Program-made: the position numbers and the translations under genes
Origin: Arthrobacter sp. Alg241-R88
Lineage (GTDB): Bacteria > Actinomycetota > Actinomycetes > Actinomycetales > Micrococcaceae
Length of the DNA stretch: 64,000 bases
Assembly (NCBI RefSeq): GCF_900537115.1
Contig: NZ_UNRG01000002.1
Location: forward strand, 248,591-312,590
Reading direction: 5' to 3'
Shown here: in pieces, positions 49,456 through 58,000 of the stretch
Numbering within the stretch: the stretch's first letter is position 1
Layout: each line of letters opens with the position of its first letter
The notes under the pieces: model-generated
What the model was told of the DNA's origin: nothing
What the model saw: only the letters and a program-made list of their open reading frames with translations
Databases searched by the model: none

Positions 49456-50535
49456 ATGACGAAATCCCACCACATCGCCGTCATTCCCGGCGACGGAATC
49501 GGCACCGAAGTCGTACCCGAAGGACTACGCGTCCTGGACGCCGCAGCCTCAGCCTTCGACCTCAACCTCAAATACGAGCACTTCGACTACGCCTCCGCGG
49601 ACTACTACACCCGGCACGGGAAGATGCTCCCCGACGGATGGTTCGACCAACTCAACCAGTTCCATTCCATCTTCTTCGGCGCCGTCGGATGGCCCGACGT
49701 CGTCCCTGACCACATTTCGCTGTGGGGCAGCCTTCTGCAGTTCCGCCGCCACTTCGACCAGTACGTCAGCCTCCGCCCCGTCAAACTCCTGCCCGGCGTG
49801 CCCAGCCCCCTGGCCGGCAGGGTCCCGGGGGATGTCGACTTCTACGTCGTGCGCGAGAACACCGAGGGCGAATATTCCAGCATCGGCGGGAAGATCTTCG
49901 AAGGCACCGACCGCGAAACCGTGGTCCAGGAAACCGTTATGACCCGGACCGGGGTGGACCGGATCCTCAAGTACGCCTTCGACCTGGCCCAGAGCAGGCC
50001 CAAGAAGCACCTGACATCCGCCACCAAGAGCAACGGCATCTCCATCACCATGCCCTACTGGGACGAACGCGTCCAGGCCATGTCCGCTGCTTACCCTGAG
50101 ATCGACGTCGACAAATACCACATCGATATCCTGGCCGCTAACTTCGTCATGCACCCCGACTGGTTCGACGTCGTTGTAGCCAGCAACCTCTTCGGCGATA
50201 TCCTCTCCGACCTCGGTCCCGCCTGCACCGGAACCATCGGCATCGCCCCCAGCGGCAACATCAACCCCGAACGCAAGTTCCCCAGCCTCTTTGAGCCCGT
50301 CCACGGCTCCGCCCCGGACATCGCCGGCAAAGGCATCGCCAACCCGATCGGACAAATCTGGTGCGCAGCAATGATGCTCGACCACCTCGGGGAGCCCAAA
50401 GCCGCAGCCGCCATCACCACCGCTATGGAAACAGTGCTGGCCCGTGGATCACAGGCCCTTACTCCGGACATGGGTGGCAAGTCCACCACGGAGAGCCTCG
50501 GCAAGGCAGTGGCTTCGGTTCTCACAGCACCATGA
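49456..50535 (+). CDS. Tartrate dehydrogenase/decarboxylase (TtuC/D-malate dehydrogenase type)
   Basis: 359-residue member of the isocitrate/isopropylmalate dehydrogenase superfamily: IPGDGIGTEVVPEG at the N-terminus, FGAVGWPD with HISLWGSLLQFRRHFDQYVSLRP (in pieces; typical of TtuC rather than LeuB), VVRENTEGEYSSIGG, the metal site in SNLFGDILSDL, and HGSAPDIAGKGIANPIG as NAD-binding loop. These enzymes oxidise meso- or L-tartrate or D-malate, with decarboxylation for some substrates. The last gene of the operon; it extends the module to other tartrate stereoisomers or to D-malate. RBS GAGAAGGA precedes the ATG. Confidence 0.9.
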   Translation: MTKSHHIAVIPGDGIGTEVVPEGLRVLDAAASAFDLNLKYEHFDYASADYYTRHGKMLPDGWFDQLNQFHSIFFGAVGWPDVVPDHISLWGSLLQFRRHFDQYVSLRPVKLLPGVPSPLAGRVPGDVDFYVVRENTEGEYSSIGGKIFEGTDRETVVQETVMTRTGVDRILKYAFDLAQSRPKKHLTSATKSNGISITMPYWDERVQAMSAAYPEIDVDKYHIDILAANFVMHPDWFDVVVASNLFGDILSDLGPACTGTIGIAPSGNINPERKFPSLFEPVHGSAPDIAGKGIANPIGQIWCAAMMLDHLGEPKAAAAITTAMETVLARGSQALTPDMGGKSTTESLGKAVASVLTAP

Positions 50536-50638
50536 TCGGGTCATTCGGCATGAATAGCCAGGTCTATGGCGCCTACGGAAGGCCGAAGCCGGCCTCGTCC
50601 TAAGAGCCCTTCCGGAGCTGGCCGTGCTCAGGCAAGAA

Positions 50639-51406
50639 TTAGGTGCGGTTGGTAAAGGCTTCGAGGTCGGCGACGACGGACCCGGGTTCTGTGGCCAAGG
50701 GAAGGTTTTGCTGGTCCCGGACCCCGTCGATGCCCCCGCTGGGATCGCGGTCAAGGCGCCCGAACAGGGAATCACGGGAGGGCTGCTCGGGGCCGTGTTC
50801 GGCAACGAGTTCGAACGCGGTGTTGGCAGCGTCGTCAGAAGTCAGGCTGTCGATGAGGACGCGGGCGATCTGGTGTCGGGCGATGACCCCGTCGGAGGAG
50901 TTTCCGGCGTGGCGGGTGTCGCCCTGGAGCAGGGTGATCTGGAGTTGGTTTTTGTCGTTGTAATCGAACCAGCCCGGCCGCACGATGGTGTAGGGGTTGC
51001 CGCTGGCGCGGACCAGGCGTTCGCTGCGGCGTTTCCAGTCGTAGTAGTCGGCCCGTGCGGTGACCCCGATGGCGGTCATCAGGGCGATGCGCGCCCGCCG
51101 GCCGTGCAGGGCGGTGAGGATATTGCGGACGCCGGCGTAGTCGACGGCTTCGAGGTCGCTGCTTCCGTAGGGCGCGCCGTGGGTGAAGACGACGGCGTCC
51201 ACACCGTCTACCGCGGCAGTGAGTGTTTCCGGGCGGGTGAGGTCACCGACGATTACCTGTGCACGGTCATCCAGGATGCGGGCCCACCGCTCGTTGCGCA
51301 CCAGGGCCTGGGCTGTGTGGCCCTGCCGGAGGGCTTCAGTGATGGCGGGGCGGCCGACGCTGCCGGTGGCTCCCACAAAGAGGATGGTGAGTGCTTCTTG
51401 GGTCAT
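50639..51406 (-). CDS. NAD(P)-binding SDR-like protein (NmrA/atypical SDR)
   Basis: 255-residue atypical SDR. Dinucleotide motif LFVGATGSVGRPAI (GxTGxxG variant, residues 9-22), LVRNERWARIL after strand 2, AVVFTHGAPYGSSDLEAVDYAGVRNIL, and the YDWKRRSERLVRASG segment with the Tyr-Lys pair; RPGWFDYND follows. Members are reductases or redox-sensing proteins. ATG 51406 has a GGAAC-type RBS. It is the last gene of the leftward cluster that ends the first XRE-controlled region. Confidence 0.85.
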   Translation of the reverse strand: MTQEALTILFVGATGSVGRPAITEALRQGHTAQALVRNERWARILDDRAQVIVGDLTRPETLTAAVDGVDAVVFTHGAPYGSSDLEAVDYAGVRNILTALHGRRARIALMTAIGVTARADYYDWKRRSERLVRASGNPYTIVRPGWFDYNDKNQLQITLLQGDTRHAGNSSDGVIARHQIARVLIDSLTSDDAANTAFELVAEHGPEQPSRDSLFGRLDRDPSGGIDGVRDQQNLPLATEPGSVVADLEAFTNRT

Positions 51407-51499
51407 GATCAGTTCCTGTTCTGGCGCCGGCGGCAACCGCCAGGTGCGAGCATCGCCGCGGCGTCAAGTCTGCGGGTTTTGGTCCCTTTTTCTTGCCGG

Positions 51500-52372
51500 T
51501 CAGGCTTCGGGGATGGTGAGGCCGAAGCTGTTGAAGTCGATCTGATCGGGATCCATGGTGTCGCCGATGTGCAGGGCATCGATGCGGGCCAGTTCGTCGG
51601 CGGTGAGTTCGAAGTCGAACACGTTGAAGTTCTCCGCAATCCGGTCCCGGTGCACCGACTTGGGGATGGCGGAACGGCCCTGCTGGATGTGCCAGCGGAT
51701 CATGACCTGCGCTGTCGTCTTGCCATGCTCGTCTGCGATGCCCTGAATCGTCGAGTCGGTCAAAGGTGTGGTGGTGTCACCCCTGTAGTGCCGGATCCCG
51801 CCGATGGGTGACCATGCCTGCATGACGATTCCGTGGGCTTGGTTGGCAGCCCGGACGTCCGGCCGGATGTTGTATGGGTGCAGCTCAATCTGGTTCACCG
51901 CCGGCATGACGTCCGTTTCGCGCAGGAGCGCCTCGAGCCGGACCGGATTGAAGTTGCTGACGCCGATGGCCCGGACCGCACCGTCGGCGAGGAGCCGCTC
52001 GAGTGCCTTGTAGGCGAGGATTGTTTTGTCGAAGGTGTTGGGCTGGGCCTGGTGCAGGATCAGGAGGTCGATCTGGTCCACGCCGAGCTTCTTGGCGCTC
52101 TTCTCGAAGGCGTGGAGCGTGGTGTCGAAGCCGTAGTCACTGACCCAGACCTTCGTCTCCACGAAGACGTCTTCCCGGGGGACGCCGGAGCGGCGAAGGC
52201 CCTCCCCGACCTCGCGTTCGTTGCCGTAGGCCGCAGCCGTATCAATATGGCGGTACCCAACTTCGGTGGCAGCCTCGACGGCGGCGACGGTCTCGTCGGG
52301 AGGGGTTTGGTACACGCCCAGCCCGACCGAGGGCATAGTGACGCCGTTATTCAGGGTGATGAGTTCAACCAC
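51500..52372 (-). CDS. Aldo-keto reductase (2,5-diketo-gluconate reductase-like)
   Basis: 290-residue AKR5-type enzyme using NADPH to reduce aldehydes or ketones. The catalytic tetrad is visible as Asp in HIDTAAAYGNE (with Tyr), Lys in FVETKVWVSD and His in LLILHQAQ; GVSNFNPVRLEALL and NQIELHPYNI (residues about 135-170) and IPKSVHRDRI follow. GTG 52372 has GAGGAG nine bases upstream and starts directly at the family N-terminus. It is a close relative of the deleted copy at 59045 and shows what that copy lacks. Confidence 0.92.
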   Translation of the reverse strand: MVELITLNNGVTMPSVGLGVYQTPPDETVAAVEAATEVGYRHIDTAAAYGNEREVGEGLRRSGVPREDVFVETKVWVSDYGFDTTLHAFEKSAKKLGVDQIDLLILHQAQPNTFDKTILAYKALERLLADGAVRAIGVSNFNPVRLEALLRETDVMPAVNQIELHPYNIRPDVRAANQAHGIVMQAWSPIGGIRHYRGDTTTPLTDSTIQGIADEHGKTTAQVMIRWHIQQGRSAIPKSVHRDRIAENFNVFDFELTADELARIDALHIGDTMDPDQIDFNSFGLTIPEA

Positions 52373-52403
52373 AGCAGGCTTCTCCTCGGTTTTAGGGATG
52401 TTG

Positions 52404-53225
52404 TTAGAGCTGTCCGGCGCGCATCGCTGCGATGACGCCGCCGTCGATGAGGAGGTCTGAACCGGTGATGAAAGCACCTTCGGGTCCGAGAAGGATCCCG
52501 GCGATGGCTGCCAGCTCTGCTGGGGTGCCCATGCGGCCGGCGGCTGAGGTGTTGATCATGTTGCGGTAGCCTTCGGCGAACGGTCCGGACATTTCGTCCT
52601 GGGCCAGGGGAGTGGAGATAATTCCCGGGCTGAGGGAGTTGATGCGCGCCCCGCGCGCGCCCCAGGTGGTTGCTGCTGCCTGGACGCGCAGGGCGTTGCC
52701 GCGTTTAGCCAATGTGTAGGCGGCGCCTGAATCGCCCACCTTGTTGGCCGCGAGGAACGGCAGGCCAAGAAGCTCGGCCGTGGGGGTGTAAGCAAGCGCG
52801 TGTTGGACCTCGCGCGGGTAGCCCTCGCCCATGTGGCCGGCCATGCTGGAGATAACGACGCCGGAACCCCCTTGGGCGATGACCCGGCCGAATTCTTCCA
52901 GGACGTAGGCGGTGCCGAGAAGATCAACGTGCAGGACCCGCTCGGTGCTCGCCTGGACAGGGGACACACCGGCTGCAATGACCACGCGGGTGACGTCCCC
53001 GGCGGCTGCAGCTGTGTCGGCCAAGGCGGCGACGGCGTTGAGGTCTGAGATGTCCACCTGGCGGGTGGTGACGTCGTAACCTTCGCCGCGCAGCGAGGCG
53101 GCGACGGTGTTCATCGTCTCCTCGTTGTAGTCGGCGAGCAGGACGCGCCGGCCGATGCCGGCGATGCGGCCGATCGCTACTCCGATGCTGCCTGAGCCGA
53201 TGATGACTGCTACTTCTTGTGCCAT
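52404..53225 (-). CDS. Short-chain dehydrogenase/reductase
   Basis: 273-residue SDR with GSGSIGVAIGR as an unusual dinucleotide loop (GxGxIG spacing, lacking the common TG start), DYNEETM after strand 2, VDISDLNAV, VIAAGVSPVQ in place of NAG, SSMAGHM, and TLAKRGN as the Lys-containing active-site helix (AYTLAKR, YxxxK). C-terminal GSDLLIDGGV is typical. NAD is favoured by the Asp after strand 2. It lies between AKR and NTF2-like genes of the first XRE cluster. Substrate unknown. Confidence 0.87.
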   Translation of the reverse strand: MAQEVAVIIGSGSIGVAIGRIAGIGRRVLLADYNEETMNTVAASLRGEGYDVTTRQVDISDLNAVAALADTAAAAGDVTRVVIAAGVSPVQASTERVLHVDLLGTAYVLEEFGRVIAQGGSGVVISSMAGHMGEGYPREVQHALAYTPTAELLGLPFLAANKVGDSGAAYTLAKRGNALRVQAAATTWGARGARINSLSPGIISTPLAQDEMSGPFAEGYRNMINTSAAGRMGTPAELAAIAGILLGPEGAFITGSDLLIDGGVIAAMRAGQL

Positions 53226-53290
53226 GGTGTGTTTCCCTTTACGTGGTGTGATTGTCTGTGGTGGGGGGCGGCGCTGAACGGGTTGGACGG

Positions 53291-53842
53291 TTAGTAGGTG
53301 CGGGCCCGGGAGTGCTGGGCTTTCCAGGTACCGCCGTCGCGGACGTAGGTGGTGGTGGACTCCAGCGGCCAGGTGGCGCGCGAGCCGTAGATGGTGGCGT
53401 CAACCAGGTTCCGGGTGACCGCCACGGCGGAGTCGCCGTCGATGGTGACGGTGGCGGAGACTTCCTCGAAGCCGTGGTAGCGCATCTGCCCGGACCGGAT
53501 CTGGTCCAGCCATTCGGCTTTGGTCTGCTCGTAACCGCTGATATGCACGGCCACGAAGTCCGGGGCGAGCAGTTCATCGAGTTCGTCGGTCCGCTGCTCC
53601 ACGAGCAACCGGCTCCGTTCCCTGTTCACCTAAAGGACTGCTGCTTCATCGGAGTTCGTGGACGGGGTACTTGGCGTCTCATTCATGGGGATGGGACTTT
53701 CTGAAATTGTTGCCTGGAACATGGTTGGTTCGTTGGATTCTGCACCGGGCAAGGTGACGGTTGGTGAGCAACTGGCAAGGACCGCGGCCAGGGAGACGCT
53801 GGCCAGCAGGGCTCTGCCCGGCTTTGTGATGCGGAATGGCAT
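53291..53842 (-). pseudogene. NTF2-like (SnoaL/DUF4440) lipoprotein gene with an in-frame amber codon
   Basis: One frame, broken by a single TAG at 53630-53632. The part before (ATG 53842, RBS AAGGATC) encodes a lipoprotein signal (LASVSLAAVLASC lipobox) and a Ser/Thr/Pro linker ending NSDEAAVL; the part after, starting with GTG 53629, is a DUF4440-type NTF2 domain (VNRERSRLLVEQRTDELDEL, then APDFVAVHISGYEQTKAEW, GTWKAQHSRARTY). Read through, EAAVL-x-VNRERSRLLVEQ forms the normal first helix, and CAG to TAG would be one transition. So the secreted protein is probably truncated, unless amber readthrough or restart at GTG makes a cytoplasmic form. A paralogue without signal is at 57638. Confidence 0.72.
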
Positions 53843-53880
53843 GATGATCCTTTTTGTTCTTGGCCTTGTGTGAAGCACTT

Positions 53881-54304
53881 TTAGTAGTAAGCCAGCGAGG
53901 CGGCGGAATCGGTGGAGGATCCATCGGCGACTGGATCGGAGGGTCGGGTGGAACGGACGAGGGCGAAAGAGGTTGCTGCGGCAAGAACGAGGGCGCCGGC
54001 AGCCGACCAGAAGGCTGTGACATATCCGTGAACGGCGGCCTGATCCGCTGCCGCACTCGTGGCGGTCCGGTTGGTTTCCAGCCAGGCTGCGGTGGCGCCG
54101 GCGGCAATGGAGCTCATGAGTGCAGTGCCGACTTGGCGGTCAGCGTCACTGAACGCCAGGTCCAGCTGGGCCTGGGGAAGGGCGATGTTCATGATCGAGG
54201 CATCAAAAGATCACCATCAGCTGGGCGATCGAGATGAAGATCAACGCGATCCAGCGCCGTCTCGTGGTCACGTCCGCGGGGTGCGCGGTCAGTGAGTCTG
54301 TCAT
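53881..54304 (-). pseudogene. MFS (DHA2-type) transporter remnant
   Basis: From ATG 54304 the first helix can be read (RRRWIALIFISIAQLMVIF) before a TGA; in the next frame DASIMNIALPQAQLDLAFSDADRQ continues helix 1 and the following loop, then joins directly to VGTALMSSIAAGATAAWL and a last helix, sequence expected about 350 residues later in DHA2 exporters. So both a small frameshift and a large internal deletion are present. The remaining 103-codon frame cannot make a transporter. It was the first gene leftward of the XRE regulator. Confidence 0.75.
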
Positions 54305-54445
54305 TCAGGGATTCTCCGTAGAAGTCTTGGATGTCGAGGCGCTTTGCCTCTCTTCATCTACAAGTCAACCGTCGCCCCTGTTGCCGAGGTAGTGGCTGGT
54401 GTTCCATGTAATGCCAGTACCTCCCACCGGCCCTGTGTTCGCGCG

Positions 54446-54461
54446 TACCGTGGAAACCGTG
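54446..54461 (+). promoter_or_regulatory. Leaderless promoter of the first XRE regulator
   Basis: -10 TACCGT (54446-54451) is seven bases before the GTG start and there is no Shine-Dalgarno. A block GTAATGCCAGTACCTCCC at 54408-54425 recurs as GTAACGCCAGTCCCTCCC at 59863 before the paralogous regulator, at nearly the same distance (38 and 37 bp) from the -10. Confidence 0.6.
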
Positions 54462-55355
54462 ACGAACAACAGCGAAGTACGTGAATTCCTCAAATCACGC
54501 CGTGCCCGGATCACCCCGGACATGGCAGGGCTGCAGATTTATGGCGGCCTGCGCCGCGTGCCCGGCCTGCGCCGTGAGGAACTCGCCATGCTGGCCGGGA
54601 TGAGCATCGACTACTACAACCGGCTCGAGCGCGGGAACCTCACTGGCGTCTCCGACAGCATCCTCGAGTCCCTCGCCCGTGCCCTCAAACTCGACGACGC
54701 CGAACGCACCTACCTCTTCGACCTCGCCCGCGCGGCAAACCAGAAACGGCCCAGGCAGCGCCGGCGCGGCCCGCAGCAGCTCAGCCCCAGCATCCAGCAC
54801 CTCCTCGACGGCATGACCGGCATCCCGGCCTTTGTCCAAAACGGCAGGCTCGATGTCCTCGGCATGAACGACCTCGCCCGGGCGCTGTACCACCCCAACG
54901 GTGACGAGCCGGAGCAGCCGCAGAACTTCGCCCGCTTCGTCTTCCTCGATCCTGCGTCTCCCGGCCAGGTGGCGGACTGGGAATCAATGGCCCAGGACGT
55001 CGTCGCCATCCTCCGGCAGGAAGCCGCACGCAACCCCCACAACCGCGACCTGACCGACCTCATCGGAGAGCTCTCCACCCAAAGCAAGGACTTCCGGACC
55101 ATGTGGGCCGCGCAAAACGTCCGCCTGCACCGTTCCGGGACCAAGACCTTCCACCACCCCGTGGTCGGCGACTTCGAACTGACTTTCCAGGCACTGCAAC
55201 TCCCCGGCGACGAAGGCCTCACCCTCATCGCCTACAGCGCCGAACCCGGCACCCCCGGACACGACGCACTCAACCTGCTCGCCACCTGGGCTGCCACTGT
55301 CCGCCGCGAGGCCGATCAAAACGCGACAGACGTGCCAACCCGCCGCGGCGCCTGA
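54459..55355 (+). CDS. XRE-family regulator with MmyB-like ligand domain
   Basis: 298 residues: N-terminal helix-turn-helix (VREFLKSRRARITPDMAGL, GLRREELAMLAGMSIDYYNRLERGNLTG in parts, residues 5-60), then an MmyB-like PAS-type domain (GMTGIPAFVQNGRLDVLGMNDLARAL; NFARFVFLDP; DLIGELSTQSKDFRTMWAAQNV). MmyB-type regulators in Actinobacteria commonly flank oxidoreductase genes and bind a fatty-acid-like ligand. GTG 54459 is chosen because it matches the family start and the leaderless promoter. Divergent from the MFS/NTF2/SDR/AKR cluster it probably controls. Paralogue at 59913. Confidence 0.92.
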   Translation: MTNNSEVREFLKSRRARITPDMAGLQIYGGLRRVPGLRREELAMLAGMSIDYYNRLERGNLTGVSDSILESLARALKLDDAERTYLFDLARAANQKRPRQRRRGPQQLSPSIQHLLDGMTGIPAFVQNGRLDVLGMNDLARALYHPNGDEPEQPQNFARFVFLDPASPGQVADWESMAQDVVAILRQEAARNPHNRDLTDLIGELSTQSKDFRTMWAAQNVRLHRSGTKTFHHPVVGDFELTFQALQLPGDEGLTLIAYSAEPGTPGHDALNLLATWAATVRREADQNATDVPTRRGA

Positions 55356-55407
55356 AGACAGCTGGAGTACCCGGCGCGGCCTGTTCTTCGGTCTTTTCGT
55401 ACTCGGG

Positions 55408-56100
55408 GTGCTCGCGGCAGCACTGGGGCTTTTCGGGCCCGGCTTGTTGCTGTTGCGCCCGGAAGCTGGCTCCCTGCTGCTGCGTCCGGAGTGCCTCGTG
55501 CAAACCGCTGAAGGGGAGGTTGGTCTCGACCGTGATGAGGCACAGCTTGCAACGACCGCCGTTGCGCTCCGGGCCGGCGGGATGGAGGCTCCGGACACCT
55601 CCGGCGTCGATGAGGCGGTATTGCAGCAGTTGGCTGACGGACCATCCGAAGATGCTGGTCCTACCCTGAGCTGTCGAGGCTCAGCGGCGAGTGATCTGCA
55701 GGAACAACAGGCAGGCGTTAACGGTCTTACACCCCGCGCCGAGCAGTTGCGCGAAACCATGACCAAAGTGTTCGGCGACCAAAGCCTGGGCGGGTTCGCC
55801 CCGGGCGGCATCGACCAGGGACACGGAGCGGACTCAACGCACTACGACGGCAGGGCAATTGACATTTTCTTCCGCCCTGTGACCGAGGAGAACCGGCGTG
55901 AGGGATGGATCCTTGCCCACTGGCTCGTCGCCCATGCCGAGGAGCTGGACATCCAATACGTCATCTTCGACGACAGGTTCTGGAGCGTGCACAGCTCCCG
56001 GGGGCAATGGCAGAACTACGACGCACCTGAGCCCGGCAACGAAATCCTGCGTCACCTCGACCACGTACACGTGGACGTGCTGGGCGGAAGTCCTAACTGA
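55408..56100 (+). CDS. Membrane-anchored D,D-carboxypeptidase-like protein
   Basis: 230 residues from GTG 55408. An N-terminal membrane segment (GLFFGLFVLGVLAAALGLFG) begins upstream of this GTG, with no start codon in frame between the XRE stop (55355) and 55381, so the true start is uncertain or lies within the XRE gene. The C-terminal 110 residues look like a metal-dependent peptidoglycan D,D-peptidase (VanY-type): Ser-x-His in DSTHYDGRAIDIFF gives His and Asp ligands, and HLDHVHVDV the last His. It would trim cell-wall peptides outside the membrane. It follows the XRE gene in the same direction. Confidence 0.75.
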   Translation: MLAAALGLFGPGLLLLRPEAGSLLLRPECLVQTAEGEVGLDRDEAQLATTAVALRAGGMEAPDTSGVDEAVLQQLADGPSEDAGPTLSCRGSAASDLQEQQAGVNGLTPRAEQLRETMTKVFGDQSLGGFAPGGIDQGHGADSTHYDGRAIDIFFRPVTEENRREGWILAHWLVAHAEELDIQYVIFDDRFWSVHSSRGQWQNYDAPEPGNEILRHLDHVHVDVLGGSPN

Positions 56101-56141
56101 GGTTTAGCCGGGCTCCGATGCATGCGCAGCTCTAGCCCTCT

Positions 56142-57179
56142 CTATGGCCGGATGAGGACCTTGAGGGATTCGCGGGAATCCATGGCACGGTAGCCGTCGG
56201 GGACGTCCTCGAGACTGATGGTGCGGTCGAAGACCTTGCCCGGGTTGACGGTGCCGTCCAGGACGCCGGGGAGCAGGGTCTCCATGTAGGCGCGGACAGG
56301 GGCCGGGCCGCCGGTGAGGGTGATGTTGGGGCCGAACATGGAGCCGAAGCCGATCGGGGCGTCCTCGTACTGCGGCACACCAACGCGGCTGATGACGCCG
56401 CCGGGGCGGACGGTGCCGAGCGCCTGGTCGTACGCGGGCCGGTGCCCGACGCATTCGAGCACGGTGTGGGTGCCGTCGCCGCCGGTGAGTTCGCGGACCT
56501 TCTCGATCCCGGCCTCGCCCCTTTCAGCCACCACGTCCGTGGCACCGTATTCGATGCCCAAGTCGGTCCGCGCTTTGTGACGGCCCATCAGGATGATCTG
56601 CCCGGCGCCCAATTGTTTGGCGGACAGGACCACCATAAGGCCGACTGCCCCGTCACCGATGACGGTGACGGTGGTCCGTTCGTTGACGCCGGCTTTGATG
56701 GCGGCGTGGTAGCCAGTGCCGTAAACATCTGACAGCGTGAGCAGCGATGGCAGCAGGTCGCTATCCTCCCCGACTGGCGCCTTCACGAGAGTTCCGTCGG
56801 CAAAGGGGACGCGGACGGCCTCGGCCTGTGCGCCGCCTATCCCGCCGGCGGCCCAAAAACCGCCGTGGCGGCACGAGGTCTGGAGCCCTTCCCGGCAGAA
56901 GTCGCAGGTCCCGTCGGACCAGGCGAAGGGGGCAATGACGAAGTCTCCCTTTTTCAATGTGGAAACATCCTTGCCGGCCTCCTCGATCACGCCGACGAAC
57001 TCGTGGCCCATCGGCGAACCCTGGTGGGATTTAGGCATGCTGTGGTACGGATGAAGGTCCGAGCCGCAGACACAGGAACAGACAATCCGCACCAGCGCGT
57101 CGGTGGGATCCTGCAGCACAGGATCGGGCACGTTCTCCACCCGCACGTCGCCGGCTCCATACATAAAAGTTGCACGCAT
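56142..57179 (-). CDS. Zinc-dependent alcohol dehydrogenase (MDR)
   Basis: 345-residue zinc MDR enzyme. Catalytic-zinc residues: Cys in SCVCGSDLHPY (about residue 38), His/Glu in MGHEFVGVIEE (about 58-59). Structural-zinc region is CDFCREGLQTSCRHG with three of four Cys present (the usual fourth is shifted). NAD(P) motif VIGDGAVGL near residue 171, then LMGRHKART, where Arg fits NADP. Oxidises alcohols or reduces aldehydes; glutathione- or formaldehyde-type dehydrogenases are close relatives. First gene of the leftward second cluster's distal end; 21 bases downstream of a cupin gene. Confidence 0.9.
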   Translation of the reverse strand: MRATFMYGAGDVRVENVPDPVLQDPTDALVRIVCSCVCGSDLHPYHSMPKSHQGSPMGHEFVGVIEEAGKDVSTLKKGDFVIAPFAWSDGTCDFCREGLQTSCRHGGFWAAGGIGGAQAEAVRVPFADGTLVKAPVGEDSDLLPSLLTLSDVYGTGYHAAIKAGVNERTTVTVIGDGAVGLMVVLSAKQLGAGQIILMGRHKARTDLGIEYGATDVVAERGEAGIEKVRELTGGDGTHTVLECVGHRPAYDQALGTVRPGGVISRVGVPQYEDAPIGFGSMFGPNITLTGGPAPVRAYMETLLPGVLDGTVNPGKVFDRTISLEDVPDGYRAMDSRESLKVLIRP

Positions 57180-57200
57180 CTGACTATCTCTCCTTGTCGG

Positions 57201-57605
57201 TTATTTACGGCCGTTGTACTCGTCGTCCGTGATGTGCTCGCCCCAGAGGGTCGTTTCGGAAGGGTCTTCGCTGTTTTGGAGCATGGCTATGTGTTCCATG
57301 AAGCAGCCGGGGGCGGCGGCGTGCCAGTGTTCCTCTCCGGGTGGGGTGTAGATCGTCTGGCCGGCGTGGACTTCGATGATTTTTCCGTCCCGGGTACCGA
57401 AACGACCGACACCTTGGGTGACACGCAGATACTGGCCGTGTTTGTGGGAATGCCAGGCGGTACGTGCTCCGGGTGCGAAGCGGACGGTGGCGACCACCAT
57501 GGTCTGGTCGGGCTCGTGGGGGAGTGCGATGGGATCCAGCCAGACGTCCCCGGCGAAGTGCATCGCTGGGTTTTTGGTCGTAGGCACTGCAGGTTCGATA
57601 TGCAT
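57201..57605 (-). CDS. Small cupin-domain protein
   Basis: 134-residue single cupin. Metal-site residues: HSHKHGQYLRVTQGVG in motif 1 (His-x-His, about residues 56-58, then the Gln/Glu and Gly) and PPGEEHWHAAAPG in motif 2 (His). Such proteins often occur with NTF2-like and dehydrogenase genes and are thought to act as quercetin-dioxygenase-like or detoxifying enzymes. Function not certain. Lies between the NTF2-like and alcohol dehydrogenase genes in one operon. Confidence 0.88.
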   Translation of the reverse strand: MHIEPAVPTTKNPAMHFAGDVWLDPIALPHEPDQTMVVATVRFAPGARTAWHSHKHGQYLRVTQGVGRFGTRDGKIIEVHAGQTIYTPPGEEHWHAAAPGCFMEHIAMLQNSEDPSETTLWGEHITDDEYNGRK

Positions 57606-57637
57606 GGTTTCCTTACCTGTTGTCTATCGTCGGGGTT

Positions 57638-58000
57638 TCACCAGGTGGATGCGACTGTGCGGGCGATGACCCAGCCGTCTCCGCGGGGCTCGAACCAGGA
57701 GCGCAAACTCAGGCGCCAAGTTGCCCTCGCCCCCCAGATCGTGGCATCGGTCAGGGTGCGGGCGGTCAGCACGGGCACAGAGCTGGCAGTGCTGTGGGTG
57801 GCGTCGACCGTTTCCATCCGGTGGTACTGCATCTCACCAGTATCGATGGCCTCCAGCCATTCCGCCTTGGCCTGCACGTATCCGGTCATGTGGGTGAGCG
57901 TGAAGTCGCCGGCGAGGAGGGAGCCGAGCTCTGCAAGATCCCCGTCCACCATCGCCTGGCACAGCTCACTGTGGAGCTCCTCACGGTGCGCGTCGCTCAT
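57638..58000 (-). CDS. NTF2-like (SnoaL/DUF4440) protein
   Basis: 120 residues, cytoplasmic paralogue of the interrupted lipoprotein at 53291: LAGDFTLTHMTGYVQAKAEWLEAIDTGEMQYHRM aligns (in parts) with the same region there, ending ARTVASTW against QHSRARTY. NTF2-like fold; ligand or reaction unknown. Its start overlaps the stop of the upstream aldo-keto reductase gene (ATGA), so they are co-translated. Confidence 0.87.
   Translation of the reverse strand: MSDAHREELHSELCQAMVDGDLAELGSLLAGDFTLTHMTGYVQAKAEWLEAIDTGEMQYHRMETVDATHSTASSVPVLTARTLTDATIWGARATWRLSLRSWFEPRGDGWVIARTVASTW

Noticed and set aside
49549..50385. Long minus-strand frame inside the tartrate dehydrogenase gene
   Set aside because: Antisense shadow of a well-conserved gene; Asp/Val/Gly-rich protein without motifs.
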